A stretch of DNA of 64,000 nucleotides from Diplosphaera chodatii. Taxonomy: Eukaryota > Chlorophyta > Trebouxiophyceae > Prasiolales > Stichococcaceae. Numbering within the stretch: position 1 is the stretch's first letter; every line of letters starts with the position of its first letter. The stretch is taken from positions 1,550,001 through 1,614,000 of the forward strand of contig JAALGY010000053.1 of the NCBI GenBank assembly GCA_032358165.1, written 5' to 3'. A program made the position numbers and the translations under genes. This document shows positions 11,329-23,162 of this stretch, in pieces. Under the pieces are notes generated by a model that made no database searches, had not been told where the DNA came from, and worked only from the letters and a program-made list of their open reading frames with translations.

Positions 11329-14300
11329 TTAGTCATCCCACAGCCAGCGGTGCCCTTCCAGCACAGGCCACCATGTGTTTGCAGGGTCGCCTGCAGCGTG
11401 TTCCAGAGTAGCCCGCCGGGGCCACCGCCGCAGCCAGCGCCCTGGCAGGTCCCGCAGCTCGTAGCAGCAGGCGTGGTCCCCTTCATCCACCAGCAGGTCG
11501 CCAGCCACCTCTCGATCCTGCAAGCGCAAACCAGATGGTCGGGCTTGGATATGGTAATGCGTTCTGGCATCAAGCCCGACCTCTGCTACCGCTTAGGCCT
11601 GCTGCAAACAAACCCATGCACATGTGCGGAGAAGCAAGATCTGTGTATCAGATCGAGGAAGTTTTGCTCCTGCTGCCGGCTCTCATCAGAATTCTCAACA
11701 CAAACCTGACAACATTACGACTGCTATCAAGTCGGAGGCCTGGGAACACAGCCTGCTCAGCGATGTAGACGCACCAGCACGGTGTCGGGTGCATTCAGGA
11801 CGCGCAGGCGAGGCAGGCGAGCGGCCAGCCCTGCCAGCCCCGACCCGGTGGCATCGTCCTCCCAGCGCAGGTGGCGCAGGTTGAGCACCGTCAACTGCGG
11901 CAGCGCTGCCAGCGCCTCCAGATGCGCCATGCCAAAGCCCTGTACAGAAGTTATCAAGCAGATTCTGAATTCTCAGGCTACCACTGCCTGCAGCAGAGCT
12001 GCGCAGCTGCCACAATGTTGTACACACACAGCCTGATCGTCCCAACTCGGCCATGTTTTTGATGCTGCGGAGAGGTGATGTGCACCAGCTATCGGCTATG
12101 CGACATGCAGAGACATCAGCAACGGTGATGCAAGAGAACTACAACTGGACACCCGGGGTCTACTCGGGCCATCAATCCATTGATCAGAGACCTGCAGCCA
12201 TGTCAGTCTGCTGCAGGTGGACATAGCCTACAGCAACACATACACAGAAGTCGGCAAATCAGCTGCGTGCCTTATGAACAACGACCCTAAGCCTCTGGAG
12301 TCGACACCATGAGCAACAACAGTGGCTTCAAAAGACTAATCGTGACATTGCTTGCATGCACACCTCCAGTATGCCGAGCAGTGGGGTGCCCACAGCGACA
12401 CATGTGTTTAGTTGGATGCCGAGACTTTCCAGGAGTGGAAGGCACCTTAGACCTGCAACATCGTGGGTACAAGCGCAATCTGTAGCCCCGAAACCACCCG
12501 CTTTAGGCAGCTTCAGGTGTACTTGACGCAGCAAATGGAAGGCAGCTGATGGTGCTCTCTGGGATGCGGATGAACATACCGTGCGGTATCTGAGCTAGGC
12601 CGTCCTCATCTTGCCCCATGGATATGTCCAGGCTGCGCACCTCCCGGAAAGGCGGAAGCACCAGATCCGCCTGCACGCCAGGTAGACTTCTAACTTGACA
12701 TGCAGCATCATGACGCACCTAATCTGGTTCGAACATGCAGGACATGAGCATATTGCACGAGTTGTCCTCTTCTGAACACACATCAGCATGACCTTTGCGA
12801 AACAAGCCAAGAACAGCTCTCTGCAGCGTGCCAATTGTATATCCGCCACGACCTGCAATGAGGCAAGCTCGTTCTTGGATAACCAGTACCTGCAGCCTGA
12901 TCTGCCGCCATCATGGCAGGCAGGTCACACGCTTGCAACTCGGCATGTGTCAGGTGTATCTGTGCATGAGACAGAGTGTGCCTGTGGCAGCTGCACGTGC
13001 TATCATACCAATGTGTCGAGGCCCTGGTGATCAAAGCTGAGCTCAAGCAGCAGCGGGCAGTGCATCAGGATTGCGGGCAGAAGGCTGCCAGGTTCTGAGG
13101 CCTGGGGGCCCACATCTGCGTCCGAGTAAGACACCGACAGCCGCTCCAGCCGATGACCCAGTGCCTTGAGCATGGTGCTCACAGCCCTGCGGAGCATAGT
13201 CGCGCACATCACTTGCCAAGGCATGGTCGAGCAAAGCAGCTGCATGACATCAGACCATATAGCCGTACAGGCAAAGGGCCCACAGTAGAAGTAGCCTTGC
13301 ACCCAGGTTGCTGGCCAGGTCGACCAACAGTGGCTTGCTTATGCAGGAGCGGTCAGTTCCGACACGCATTCATCTGCTACGACGCCATGCAACCTGGTGT
13401 GCCTGCCTGGTTACGGATGCGAGGGGTGGCAATGCTTCAGCAACCAGGGCGGTCAGGCTGCTGCGCCTGGCTATGCTCGTCAAAGCATGCTCTGTCAGGA
13501 AGGTGCTGTATGACACATCCAATGCTTCCAGGCCTGCAAGAGGGACATGCCAGCACAAGTAACATCGGATGGTGTATATGGTCACAGAACTGATCGCACT
13601 GCTGCGTCTTGAAGTATTCCATAGAAAGGCTCTCTTGTTGTGTAGTCCATTGGGACACTGCTACCTGTCATGGTGGCAAGAGCGGCGGCTAGTCCTCGAT
13701 GTGTGGAGCAACCAAAGGAAGATTGCAGTACCAGGTGTTGCAGCTGCCGGAGCTTTGAGAGCTGGCAAAGCCCTGCATGATGCGCATTGTCAGTGTGCTC
13801 AGAACACCATATTATCGTGGGTGGGGGTGTGCGATCACACGCAGGACCACGAAGCACCCAACCTTGACACCAGTATTGGATGCACGCAGCTGCAGAACCA
13901 ACCTGCATCGGTTGCCAACTCTCCGCATTTCAACAGATCCAAAGCCCGGAGCTGTGGCAGCGCGTCAGCCAGTGCTGCACTGCCCGCATCGCCATCGTGA
14001 CCCAGCGAGCTTAGGCGCAGGATAGTCGGGCCACTGCGCGAGGCAACAAAGACTGCAGATACACGCTTCTGATGGGACATGTGACAGCACACCTGACAGC
14101 ATCAGTAGTCAAGGCAATGGGATCGTCATCCATATGAGTGACAAATTTTATTTGCGGTGCTGTCTTGCAGCACACGACTGAAAGGAAGATCTTTCAGTAG
14201 GGTGGGAGCGCTTTAGTCAACTGACGAGCATTCGCAACTGTGTGCTGCCCAGCTGCTCAGTAATGCCCAACAAGTGCTCGACAACATTGCATGCAGGCCA

Positions 14301-15613
14301 CCGGGCATGAAGGCTTGCTGACGGACTGCAGTGGCAAACCCCACGCCTGAGCGTCGAAGGCAATGGTGTAGGCCAACCATCGAGCGTCGGGAGGCGCAGC
14401 GATTGTAGCTTCGTCAATCTGACTACCACGCTCGCCACTTGGCAGGCCACTGCCTGGGACCCGTTGATTTCCAAGCAGAGTCGCGTCAAGTTCGTAAGGT
14501 AGAGGAGACCCTGCAAGCACGAATGTTGTGCTTGCCGCTGACAGCCCATGGGGTGGGTCATACCATGGATAGCACATTCACCGGCTCTTCTACCAACCTG
14601 ATAGCCGTTTGTCGTCCGCTTCCCAAGCTTGAGCGACAGCGTGTGCAGGCTAGCAAGGTGCGGCTGCAGGAAGTCGAGGGTGTCCTCCAGCACCTGCGTC
14701 AGACAGCAAGGTGTCCAGTCAATATTGCATGAACAGTGTTGTACCTGCATACAACCATGTCGATCTCTAGCACAGGCACATTCAAAGGTTGCAAAGCACA
14801 CGACTCAAAGCATCTTGCGGAGACTGCAGACGCCTAAGACACTGGCAAGCAGAATCACCATCGGCCGTCCACATACGTGCCATGCAAAACATGATCTACT
14901 GATGCAGTGGACTTCAGTTGGCAGAGCATTACTCACCGGGCAGGACAGAGAGCGCAGGGTGCAGATGCCCTGCAGCACGCCAGCAAGTGGCTCCACACCC
15001 TGCTCCGACGTCAGCGTTTGCTGGGCGACATTCAGTGATGTCAGGCTGCTGGGCGCCTGTCGAGCAAACACGTCTCAGATCGGGCTGTGCACTGCGTATG
15101 GCAAGGCTGTCTCGCTGGCATGCAATGTCCAGTGGCTTTGGGTGCATCTGCAGTTGCACTGCAGACATCTTTGCAGCCAGCCTAGACCTTTGCCAAGTAT
15201 GACTTTAGGTCGCAGGACGGCAGGTCGGCGGTGCTGAGGTGGCGCAGCGGGTAGCTGTGCTGCAGCGCTAGCTCGAGGAAGCCCGGGTGCTGCGGCTCTG
15301 CACTGATCAGGGCAGCCCTTGCTGCAGCGCAACACCTGCACCGCACAAACCCACAGCCGCCTCGACTCATGGCGTCCATACTGCCGGACGAGCAGAGCAG
15401 GTCGACCGCAGCAGCAAACCAGCAGTGCCAAGCCTTTGAGAAGCGGGTGCAGGCACATCCGTCAGCGCGCGCGCACCTTGTGTTCACCAGGCGATATCTC
15501 GCGCGGTCGTCTGGGTCATGCAGCAAGCTGTAGATACGCTCCAAGAGCTCTGCTGGCAGTGCTAACATGGGTGTTGTCGTCTTCCCTGTGCCGTGCCCGG
15601 CACCCGCAGCCAT
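11329..15613 (-). CDS. F-box/leucine-rich-repeat protein, unit B
   Basis: Best-preserved copy of the tandem family. Supported exons: 15613-15477 (F-box), 15335-15188, 15056-14937, 14693-14598, 14510-14347, 14033-13903, 13772-13665, 13533-13407, 13186-13009, 12852-12793, 12718-12580 and 12452-12364. Two more follow: one near 11950-11770 (GFGMAHLEALAALPQLTVLN) and the last, ending at 11329. Phases agree across the first twelve; the link through 12000-12364 is unresolved. The N-terminal F-box binds SKP1 in SCF ubiquitin ligases. The rest is a run of irregular leucine-rich repeats (LTSLNVAQQTL, LHTLSLKLG, LPQLRALDLL, LRQLQHLVLQSS) expected to select substrate. The donors after 14347 and 13407 are GC. 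The substrate is unknown. Confidence 0.7.
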
Positions 15614-16268
15614 CCTTGCTCCGCTGTCAAAAGGTCTAGGTCAGCTGCCTCGTGAACTGCCTGCAACCATGCAAGTTGCCCGATGATGCACAGCGGTGTC
15701 TTGTCTCGTCGGCATGCAACGTTGCCTTTCCTCCTGCATGCACGGATGCACCACTTTACTTATCATGTGACAGCTTGTTGGCAGCCCAGGGTGAGATGGA
15801 TTTGCAGCCAGTGACGACGCTGAAGCATGTCTGAAGCATGTCTGCTGCACTTGAGAGCGATGGGCTGCATCTCACCCTAGAGCACAGCTTCGAAGAGCCG
15901 TGTCCTCAAACCGGGTGCGGGATTCGCCAGGCGCAGTGCTCCTGCATGCTGGCAACCAGACGCGCATTATTCAGGCCGTGCAATCTGCAAATGAGTTCTT
16001 TGCCCTCAGCAGGCCGTCTGCGTTGTCACCGAGCGGAGGATGTGCTGCTGTTTATTTGGCTGCTTGGACAGCCCGCGCACGGCTTTGACGAGGTGCTAAG
16101 GGGTACGAAGGTGGGGTTTTGTGACGTCGAGGCTGCCCCGAAATTGCCGCCAATTATAAGGGTCACGGTGAACTAAGCAGACCAAAGCAGCGGAGTTGCA
16201 GTAGTGCAGTTGACGACTTTCCTGTCTGGCCAGGACATTTTAAACAGCTTTATCGGGCAACATGCATG
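14918..16268. repeat. Near-identical block shared with 9711-11060 (copy 2)
   Basis: Second copy of the ~1.35 kb block described at 9711. It spans unit B exons 1-3, the upstream region and the divergent open frame at 15838-16176. Similarity falls off sharply past about 16290 and before 14918. Confidence 0.9.
15838..16176 (+). other. Divergent open frame upstream of F-box unit B
   Basis: Copy of the frame at 10631-10969, differing in a single residue position by eye, because it lies inside the near-identical block. Its conservation therefore says nothing independent about coding. The product is not recognised. Confidence 0.25.
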
Positions 16269-16546
16269 TGAAGCTCTACGGTTCAGTGCAGTACTACCGT
16301 TCCCATGGATGGCGAGGTGCCCAGCTCATGCGCTTGTGATGACGCTGGGCGGGGTCGTGCAAGTGAGACGATCGCAGAAGCCCAGGAGGCAACACCTTTA
16401 CTGCCAGGACATTGAAAGGCATATGAGAGGCATGTAGCCACTGAGCATTGAAGCCGGGCAACTGTAGCTCTACATCTCCAGGTCCAGCAGGAGGGGGCTG
16501 GTACAGGGCTGACCAGACTCGCCATGAGCCTGTGACTGCCATGCGC

Positions 16547-19500
16547 TTAGTCATCCCATAGCCAATGGTGCGGCTGCAGCACAGGCCACAGCTCCTGAGC
16601 AGGGTCGTCTGCAGCGCCACCCAGAGTAGCCCGCCGTGGCCACTGCCGCAGCCAGCGCCCGGACAGACCATGCAGCTCAAAGCTGCAGCCATCCCCTCCA
16701 ACCAGCAGCAGGTTGTCAACCATCTCCCGATCCTGCAAGCACTGAATTGGTCGTCGGCTTGGCTTGCTTGGAGGCGGCAATTGGTGCGGAGCCTTCCCTC
16801 TGCTACTGTTCAAGACTGCCGGAAACAAGGATGTGCAAGTCTGCAGTCAAGCACGATATGGTGCAATCGATTAAGGCAACTGTGACACCTACCGACGTTG
16901 GCAGCTGTCAGTAGAATAATTTGCAACACAAACTTGACAGAGGCCTGGACTACAGCCTGCTCAGCGACGGAAACGCACCAGCACGGTGTCAGGTGCATTC
17001 AGGACGCGCAGGCGAGGCAGGCGAGCGGCCAGCCATGCCAGCCCCGACCCGACGGCATCATCTGCCCAGCGCAAGTGGCGCAGGTTGAGCACCGTCAACT
17101 GCCGCAGCGCTGCCAGCGCCTCCAGGTGCACCATACCAAAGCACTGTGCAGGAAGATCACCATCATGTGAGCGCAGGCGTGTGGTGCAGCAGGCCCGGCC
17201 TCCAGGTGCTCTAAGTAAAGCTGATAGGTCATAGACGACCGAGCATGCTGCTGAAATGCAGATCAACACGTTGCATCATTTATGATCATGCACAATGTGT
17301 GAGCAACTGGTACCGCAGGGAGACTCGGCAACATCATACCTGGCGTCGGTCATCAGCAAACTCGCGGGGTATCCATTCATCAACAACCTGCAGCCATGTC
17401 AGTCTGCTGCAGGCGGACGCCTACAGCCAGACGAGCACCCATATCAGTGGCTGAGCTCCATGCCACGTGAGTGGACCGCCCCTGAGCAGATGGGGTCAGC
17501 AGTATCAGCAACGAGAGCGGCCTGAGCACATTCGCGACGATGCTCCAGCACGTACCTCAAAGATACAGTGCAGCATGCTGCCCACAGTCACAGAGCAAGA
17601 GATTTCGAAACTACGACGTTCCAGACGTTCCAGGAGCGTAAGGCACTGTAGGCCTGCACTCTCATGGGTGCAGGTGCAGTGGGCAGCTTCAGGCCTGTAA
17701 CGAGGCGGTATGCAAGGGGCCTCTGTTTGTCATGGGCAAACACACCTTGTGGACCCAGTCGGTCCTCATCGAACACATATAGATTCAGGCGGCGCAGCTC
17801 TTGAATGTGCGGCAGCACCAAATCTGCCTGCGCACCTGGCATGCGCTCAAGCGTGGCCAAATTATTGAGCACCTAAGCTGGTCACAAGTCATGGAGGCCA
17901 TGACCATGTTGCGCTAGCCTTCCTCCTCTGTGTTCCACATGTTGCCGAGGACAGCACACCTTCACATGACGCAGGGACAGTTGGCTGCAGCGTGTCAGTT
18001 GCGCATCAGTCATGACCTGCAATGAGGCAAGCCCGTCATCATGTGCCGGCACCTGCAGCCAGACCTGCCTCCACCATGGCCAGCGAGTCACATGCTTGCA
18101 GTCCAGCGCACATCAACTGTATAGTTGCATCATCATTCACGTCAAGCCCTGGCAGCTACTGGTGAGACCGTACCACTCCATATACTTGGTGAAGGCTGAG
18201 CTGACACAGCGCCGGACAGTGCGTCAAGACTGCAGGCAGGGGGCTGCCAGGGTCTGGGGGCTGGGGCCCCACGTGCGAGTATGATATAGATAGCCGCTCC
18301 AGTCCGGAACCCAGTGCCTCGAGCATGGCGCTCAAAGCCCTGCAGAGCGCAGTGGCGCAGCTCACATGGGCAAGGCAATGTCAGGCAAGGGGCTTGCCTC
18401 TGTCCGACTCATCAATACAAAGAAACAGAGTCTGCTTCAGCTTTCAACCCTGGTTGATGGCCTTATCGCCACTAGTATTCTGCTTGCTGCAGAAGCTGTC
18501 GACCTGACCAAAGTTCTTTCGTTGTCATGCTGTCTGCATCCTGGTGTGCTTACCTAGTTGTTGATGGACCGACTGGCAAACCTTCAGCAAAAATGGCACT
18601 CAGGGTGGTGCAACGGGCAATACTTGCCAACGCATGCTCTGTCAGGAAGGAGCTGCGAGACACCTCTAATCCTTCAAGGCCTGCGCGGGACAAACCAGCA
18701 CCAGATACAACAGATGGAACGCAGGATCACAGAACTGGCGGCAGTGCTTCAAACAACTCAACGGCAGGTTCCTTCGTTGTTCACTTGTTGTTCATATGGA
18801 AAAAGCCATTGCTACCTGTCATTGTGGCAAGAGCGGCGGCCAGGCCTTGGTGCGTGGACCGCCCGAAAGACGATGACAGTCCCAGGTGCCGCAGCTGCGT
18901 GAGTTTTGACAACTTGCAAAGCCCTGCAGGATGCACATTCTTGATAGGCCCACAACACGACATTCTCGTAGGGCGGGATGTGCAGTTGCAGTCAGAACCA
19001 CGACGCACACTCACACGCGCATGACACCTTTGCAGCCCTGCAACACAACCTGCATCAGTTGCCAATTGTCCGCAGCTAATCAGGTCCAGAGCCCGGAGCT
19101 GTGGCAGTGCCTGAGCCAAGGCGGCACTGCCCCGATCGCCATCGTGACCCAGCGAGCCGAGGCGCAGGGCAGTCAAGTTGCTGCACGAGTCATTGATATA
19201 CTGCTTCTCACGGAGAGCGTGCATGCACATCTGGCAGCCTTAGCAGTCATGGCAGTGATAGATGTGATCATGCAAAGGTCTGACGCTCAAGGGTTATGCC
19301 ATGATCCTCGCAGCACCATAGTGGGACAGTCTGCCTACCAACGTGATAAGGATTCAGGACAACAACAGGCATAAGCAGCAGCAGGCCTCTAACTTGCCCA
19401 GTGACGCCCAACAGGGTGCTTGCAAGCAACACATTGCATGCAGGCCCATTCGAAACTGGGCTTGTCGCTGGTAGCAGAGCAGCGCACCTGAGTCTCGATA

Positions 19501-20829
19501 GAGGCGATGGTGTTGGCCAGTCGGTGAGCGACGGGAGGCATAGCGATCGCAGCTTCGTCAGTTTCACCACCACACTTGCCACCTGGCAGGCCATTGCCTG
19601 AGACCCACTGGTTGCCAGGCGCGTCAGGTTCGTAAGGTATGAAATAGCCTGCAAGCACGAAACGATGTGCCTGCCGCTGACAAACCATGCGCGAGGTCAA
19701 TCATACCAGCCATGTAATGCAGTGTTCAGCTGCCATGCAAAGCAGATCCATCAGCCTTGCAGTCAACCTGGTAGTTGCAGTTCGTCTGCCCCTCGAAGTC
19801 GAGCAATAATGTTTTCAGGCTGGCAAGGTGCGGCTGCAGGAAGTCAAGGGTGTCCTCCGACACCTGCAGTAGACAGCAAGGTGTCCAATCGGTACTGCAC
19901 AGTGTTTCAGCTTTGCACGATCACGGTTGTTCACGGCATGGCACAGCCAAACTTGCACACCATAGAAATGAGGCGTCTGGCAGAGATTGCTGTCTCTGCC
20001 AGATGCCTGAGCAACAAAGACGCAGAACGACCGCGCGCCGTTCACACACATTGTATGCAACACAGGACACACTCATGCAGTGGAGTCCAACACATTCGCT
20101 GAGCATACTTACTGGGCAGGAAAGATAGTGCAGGGTGCAGATGCCCTGGAGCATGCGAGCCACTGGCTGCACGCCCCGCTGCGGCGTCAGCGTCCGCTGG
20201 GCGACAACTAGCGACGTCAGGCTGCCGGGCGCCTGTATGTCAACCATAGACCTCTCGTTCCGGACTGTACACTGCATACTTCAAGGCTCCCTCTCTGGCA
20301 TGCATGTGTGCCAAGGTACGAGGCACCTGGGTGCAGCTGCACATTGCCTTGATATGCCCACGGATCTGAGCAGACATGATTGCAAATGGCCTAGACCTTT
20401 GCCAGGTATGACTTCAGATCGCAAAACGGCAGGTCGGCGGTGCTGAGGTGGCGCAGCGGGTAGCTGTGCTGCAGCGCCAGCTCGAGGAAGCAGGGGTGCT
20501 GCGGCTCTGCACTGGTCAGAGCACCCCTTGCTGCAGCGCAGAACCTGTACAAATCAGCATCTGCCTTCAGAAGAGGCAGCTGCGACGCTGAACGAGCAGA
20601 TAGAGTAGTCTGCGGCTGCAGGCCTGCAGCATTGGACAGCAGAACCGAGCCTGTGTCGAGCCGGCGCTTGCGCCATTTGTCAGCGCCCACGCACGCACCT
20701 TGTATTCACCAAGTGAAAGCTCGCACGGTCATCTTCAGGCAGCAGGCTGCAGATATGCTCCAGTAGCTCTGGAGGCAGTGCGAATACTGATATCTCTCCC
20801 TCTGCGCTGTGCCCTCCACCCGAAGCCAT
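16547..20829 (-). CDS. F-box/leucine-rich-repeat protein, unit A
   Basis: Most diverged copy of the tandem family. The ATG at 20829 opens an F-box (ALPPELLEHICSLLPEDDRASFHLVNTR). The following exons align one-to-one with unit B: FCAAARGALTSAEPQ near 20550-20400, APGSLTSLVVAQRTL near 20230-20110, SEDTLDFLQPHLA near 19870-19770, NLTALRLGSLGHDGD near 19190-19050, CKLSKLTQLRHLGLSSS near 18930-18820, and so on. The conserved last exon ends at 16547. Aligned exon lengths match B, so I see no frameshift. Where B has GC donors (after 14347 and 13407), unit A has GT (GTGCGC and GTAAGC). The role is inferred to be an SCF adaptor; the target is unknown. Confidence 0.65.
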
Positions 20830-21029
20830 CCTTGCTCTGCTATCGAAGACACGGACCAGCTGCTGCGTGATCGCCTGCAAGCACGTGAGTCGCCCGATGA
20901 TGCACTTTGGTGAGTTGTGTCGTCGGCATGCAACAATGCCTTTTTGCATGCACCACTTTCGTTATCATGTGTGCTGCCTGTTGGCAGCCCAGGGTGAAAT
21001 GGATTTGCAGCCAATGACGACGGTGAAGC

Positions 21030-21530
21030 ATGTCTGTTGCTCTTGGAAGCGATGGGCTACATCTCACCCTACAGCACAGCCTCGAAGATAGAGCTGTGTC
21101 CTCAAATGGGCTGCGGGATTCAGCCAGGCGCAGTACGTACGAAGTGCTCCTGCGCTGGCTACCAGACGCGCACTGCAGGCCGTGCTATCTGCAGACGAGT
21201 GCTTTGCCCTCAGGCCATCTGCGTGGTCAGCGTGCGGAGGACGTGCTGCTGTTTGAGGCGTCAAGGGATGCGAAGGTGGGGTTTTGTGACTTCGAGGCCG
21301 CCTCGAAAATGCCCGCCAATTACAAGGGTAACGGTGCCAAGGGGAGCAAAATATGTTCACACCCCTTGGACGGTACAGGGTGTACCAGCTGGGTGAGCTG
21401 GAGCTGGGTTGTATGCATCACCACGGATCACAAAGCTGACCATACCGACACCGCATACCGCATTGTGGAGCACACAAGTGTCTGTTTCTGGGCGCCGTGT
21501 GCTGCAGAAGCCTGCCCGGCAGTTCCCTGA
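21030..21530 (+). other. Divergent open frame upstream of F-box unit A
   Basis: Longest (166 codons) of three related frames found upstream of the F-box genes. It begins MSVALGSDGLHLTLQHSLED and continues through RAEDVLLF and KVGFCDFEAASKMP. The latter two motifs also occur in the copies at 10631 and 15838. Third-position changes in the first 20 codons favour coding. The 3' half after about codon 105 has no match in the other copies. No family recognised; a real gene could have further exons. Confidence 0.35.
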
Positions 21531-21941
21531 TGCCTGCAGGATGCAGAGGTGCAGCATGCAGGCTTGCCAAATGCAGAGTTCATAAGCACAGTGCGCGTAA
21601 GCAGCTTCTTCTGCTGAACCATCATTCATGATCGACGGCATCGCTGCAGTCCGTCTCGTGCTTGCGGCGTTTGAAAGTGTCATGACAAGCGGTGGGGCCA
21701 CATCGCCCAGATCAGCACATAGAGCGGGCACATCGCTGTGGTCGCAGCAGCGCCCGTGGCACAACAGGTTAGAAGCGTCCAGGTGGTGGGCAGAACGGGC
21801 CCTGAGGTGCCTGCCCTGCCGTGTGCCAGCAGGCGGCAGGGTGCATGCATGCCACCTTGGCACTACTGCCTGCCAAGTGCGACTTGGGACAGGCTGCGTG
21901 CCAGCCATGCAGGCCACGCACGCAGCAGGCTGCAGCGACAT
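21357..21941 (-). other. Cysteine-rich open frame, unknown
   Basis: A 194-codon uninterrupted frame rich in Cys and Ala. It overlaps the 3' end of the opposite-strand frame at 21030-21530, so at most one of the two is likely genuine there. There is no recognisable domain, no clear signal peptide and no visible paralog. In this GC-rich genome long chance frames are common, so support is weak. Confidence 0.15.
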
Positions 21942-22064
21942 CCTGCAGGCAGTTTGCTGGGCTCAGCGACCGTTCGACCCCACCAGGGCTCAAGGGTTAT
22001 ACCCATAACTGATTCGCAGGCTAAGGGCCGCTTGTTCATATGCGCGCACATGCATCATCGACTT

Positions 22065-22082
22065 GTTCTTCGGAACACCTGA

Positions 22083-22114
<32 letters not shown>

Positions 22115-22169
22115 GGCCCCTGCGCAAGGATGACACGCAAAATATCGAGAAATGGTTCCAAAATTTTTT
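22065..22169 (+). ncRNA. U6: U6 spliceosomal snRNA, copy 1
   Basis: The catalytic snRNA of the spliceosome. The 5' stem-loop GTTC-TTCG-GAAC opens the gene, followed by the near-invariant core with GATAAAATTGGAACG, the ACAGAGA box that contacts the 5' splice site, the AGC triad, and GCGCAAGGATGACACGC of the internal stem-loop. It ends in a run of six T (22164-22169), a polymerase III terminator. The length is 105 nt, as expected. Upstream, CATATG lies about 30 bases before the start; no plant USE element is obvious. This copy matches the universal core best and is probably the functional one. Confidence 0.95.
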
Positions 22170-22870
22170 GTAGGGTGCACCTGGAATGTTCCGCCGGCTG
22201 CTGGACTGCTGGGCTTGTCCGGCGCCCAGCCCCTGTGACACTGGCGGGCTGGGATCACAGGCTCCTGTGACCCCATTGCCAGGCAAGTGCGTGGTGCTGC
22301 CGCAGGAGATGCCCTGCAGCAGGCAATGCACCCGCCCACATCCAGCTTCGCAGTGTAGTTGCCGGGTTGTAATGGAGCGGCACAGCACTTACCGCACAGG
22401 CGGCAGGGCACCAAGACATACTCACTGGCACCGGCAGTCTGTGGCGCAGACACTCAGGCAGATAGTGGCTTGGTGCATGCCTACTTGTTGCACTGTGTGA
22501 TGTACATGCATAAGTGGACACTAATATCTCAAGTGATAAAGGCGGAAATGTGATGCTTGGTGCGGCCATCAGGTGCTGCCGTGTAGCTGCTTGTATAGAT
22601 CAGATAAGCAGGGGAAAGATGGACTACTGCACACCTCAGGTACTGCCAGGAGACGTGCCCAGCAAGTATGTTTTGACTGAGCCAGCAAGATTCTGATGGT
22701 CTGCCGTTGACATGCAAATAAGTTGGTACATTTGTCCAGATTCAATCTAGGCAGAGCGCTGGCCCGCTGCAGCAGCCGCAACGGTGTGCGAGACAAGGGG
22801 CCTTGTACCACAGCAATTTCTGCACTCACAGCCTGTTGTGTCTCACGGTGGAGTCGTTTATTTATCATGA
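22170..22870. repeat. U6-downstream duplicated segment, copy 1
   Basis: The 600-700 bases after U6 copy 1 match those after copy 2 (24126-24945), for example 22191-22350 with 24143-24300, and the stretch around 22620-22700. On the minus strand the two share an open segment (residues GASEYVLVPCRLC, then PVIPARxCHRGWAPDKPSS). Several differences are silent in a frame reading ATICLSV...ATDCRC, so a decayed or unrecognised minus-strand gene is possible. I could not build a complete model. Confidence 0.6.
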
Positions 22871-22925
22871 TGAGGATGCTCGAAATGCACCTTGCATGAT
22901 GTCAGTGGCTTCTGGCAGCTCCAAC

Positions 22926-23162
22926 ATCAATAGCCGATGCTAAGAAGTCCCGCATCCTGGCTCACAGGGGGGTACATGCTGCTCGGCAGCAGGCGGCTGC
23001 CGCATCGGCAGCAAGCAGCAGCTGGCTGGCAGGCAGCAGCAGTACTGACAAGGGTCCAAGAAACAAGGTGCACCATATGCCACCCAGTGGCCAGGATGTC
23101 GGCATCACTGTGTGCAATGTGACCGCACAGTTTCGGCGGCTATACGAGAAGACGGATCCATG
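22926..23162 (+). other. Possible 3' exon, unknown product
   Basis: An open frame ends in TGA at 23162 and reads ADAKKSRILAHRGVHAARQ, an Ala/Ser-rich linker, then GQDVGITVCNVTAQFRRLYE. The charged first part and the compact last part look more like protein than chance, and an acceptor-like CAG precedes it near 22911. No upstream exon or start was found and I do not recognise the family. Bases 23163-23640 contain another short hydrophobic frame (LVLGVITAASLPLVQ) that I could not link. Confidence 0.2.
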
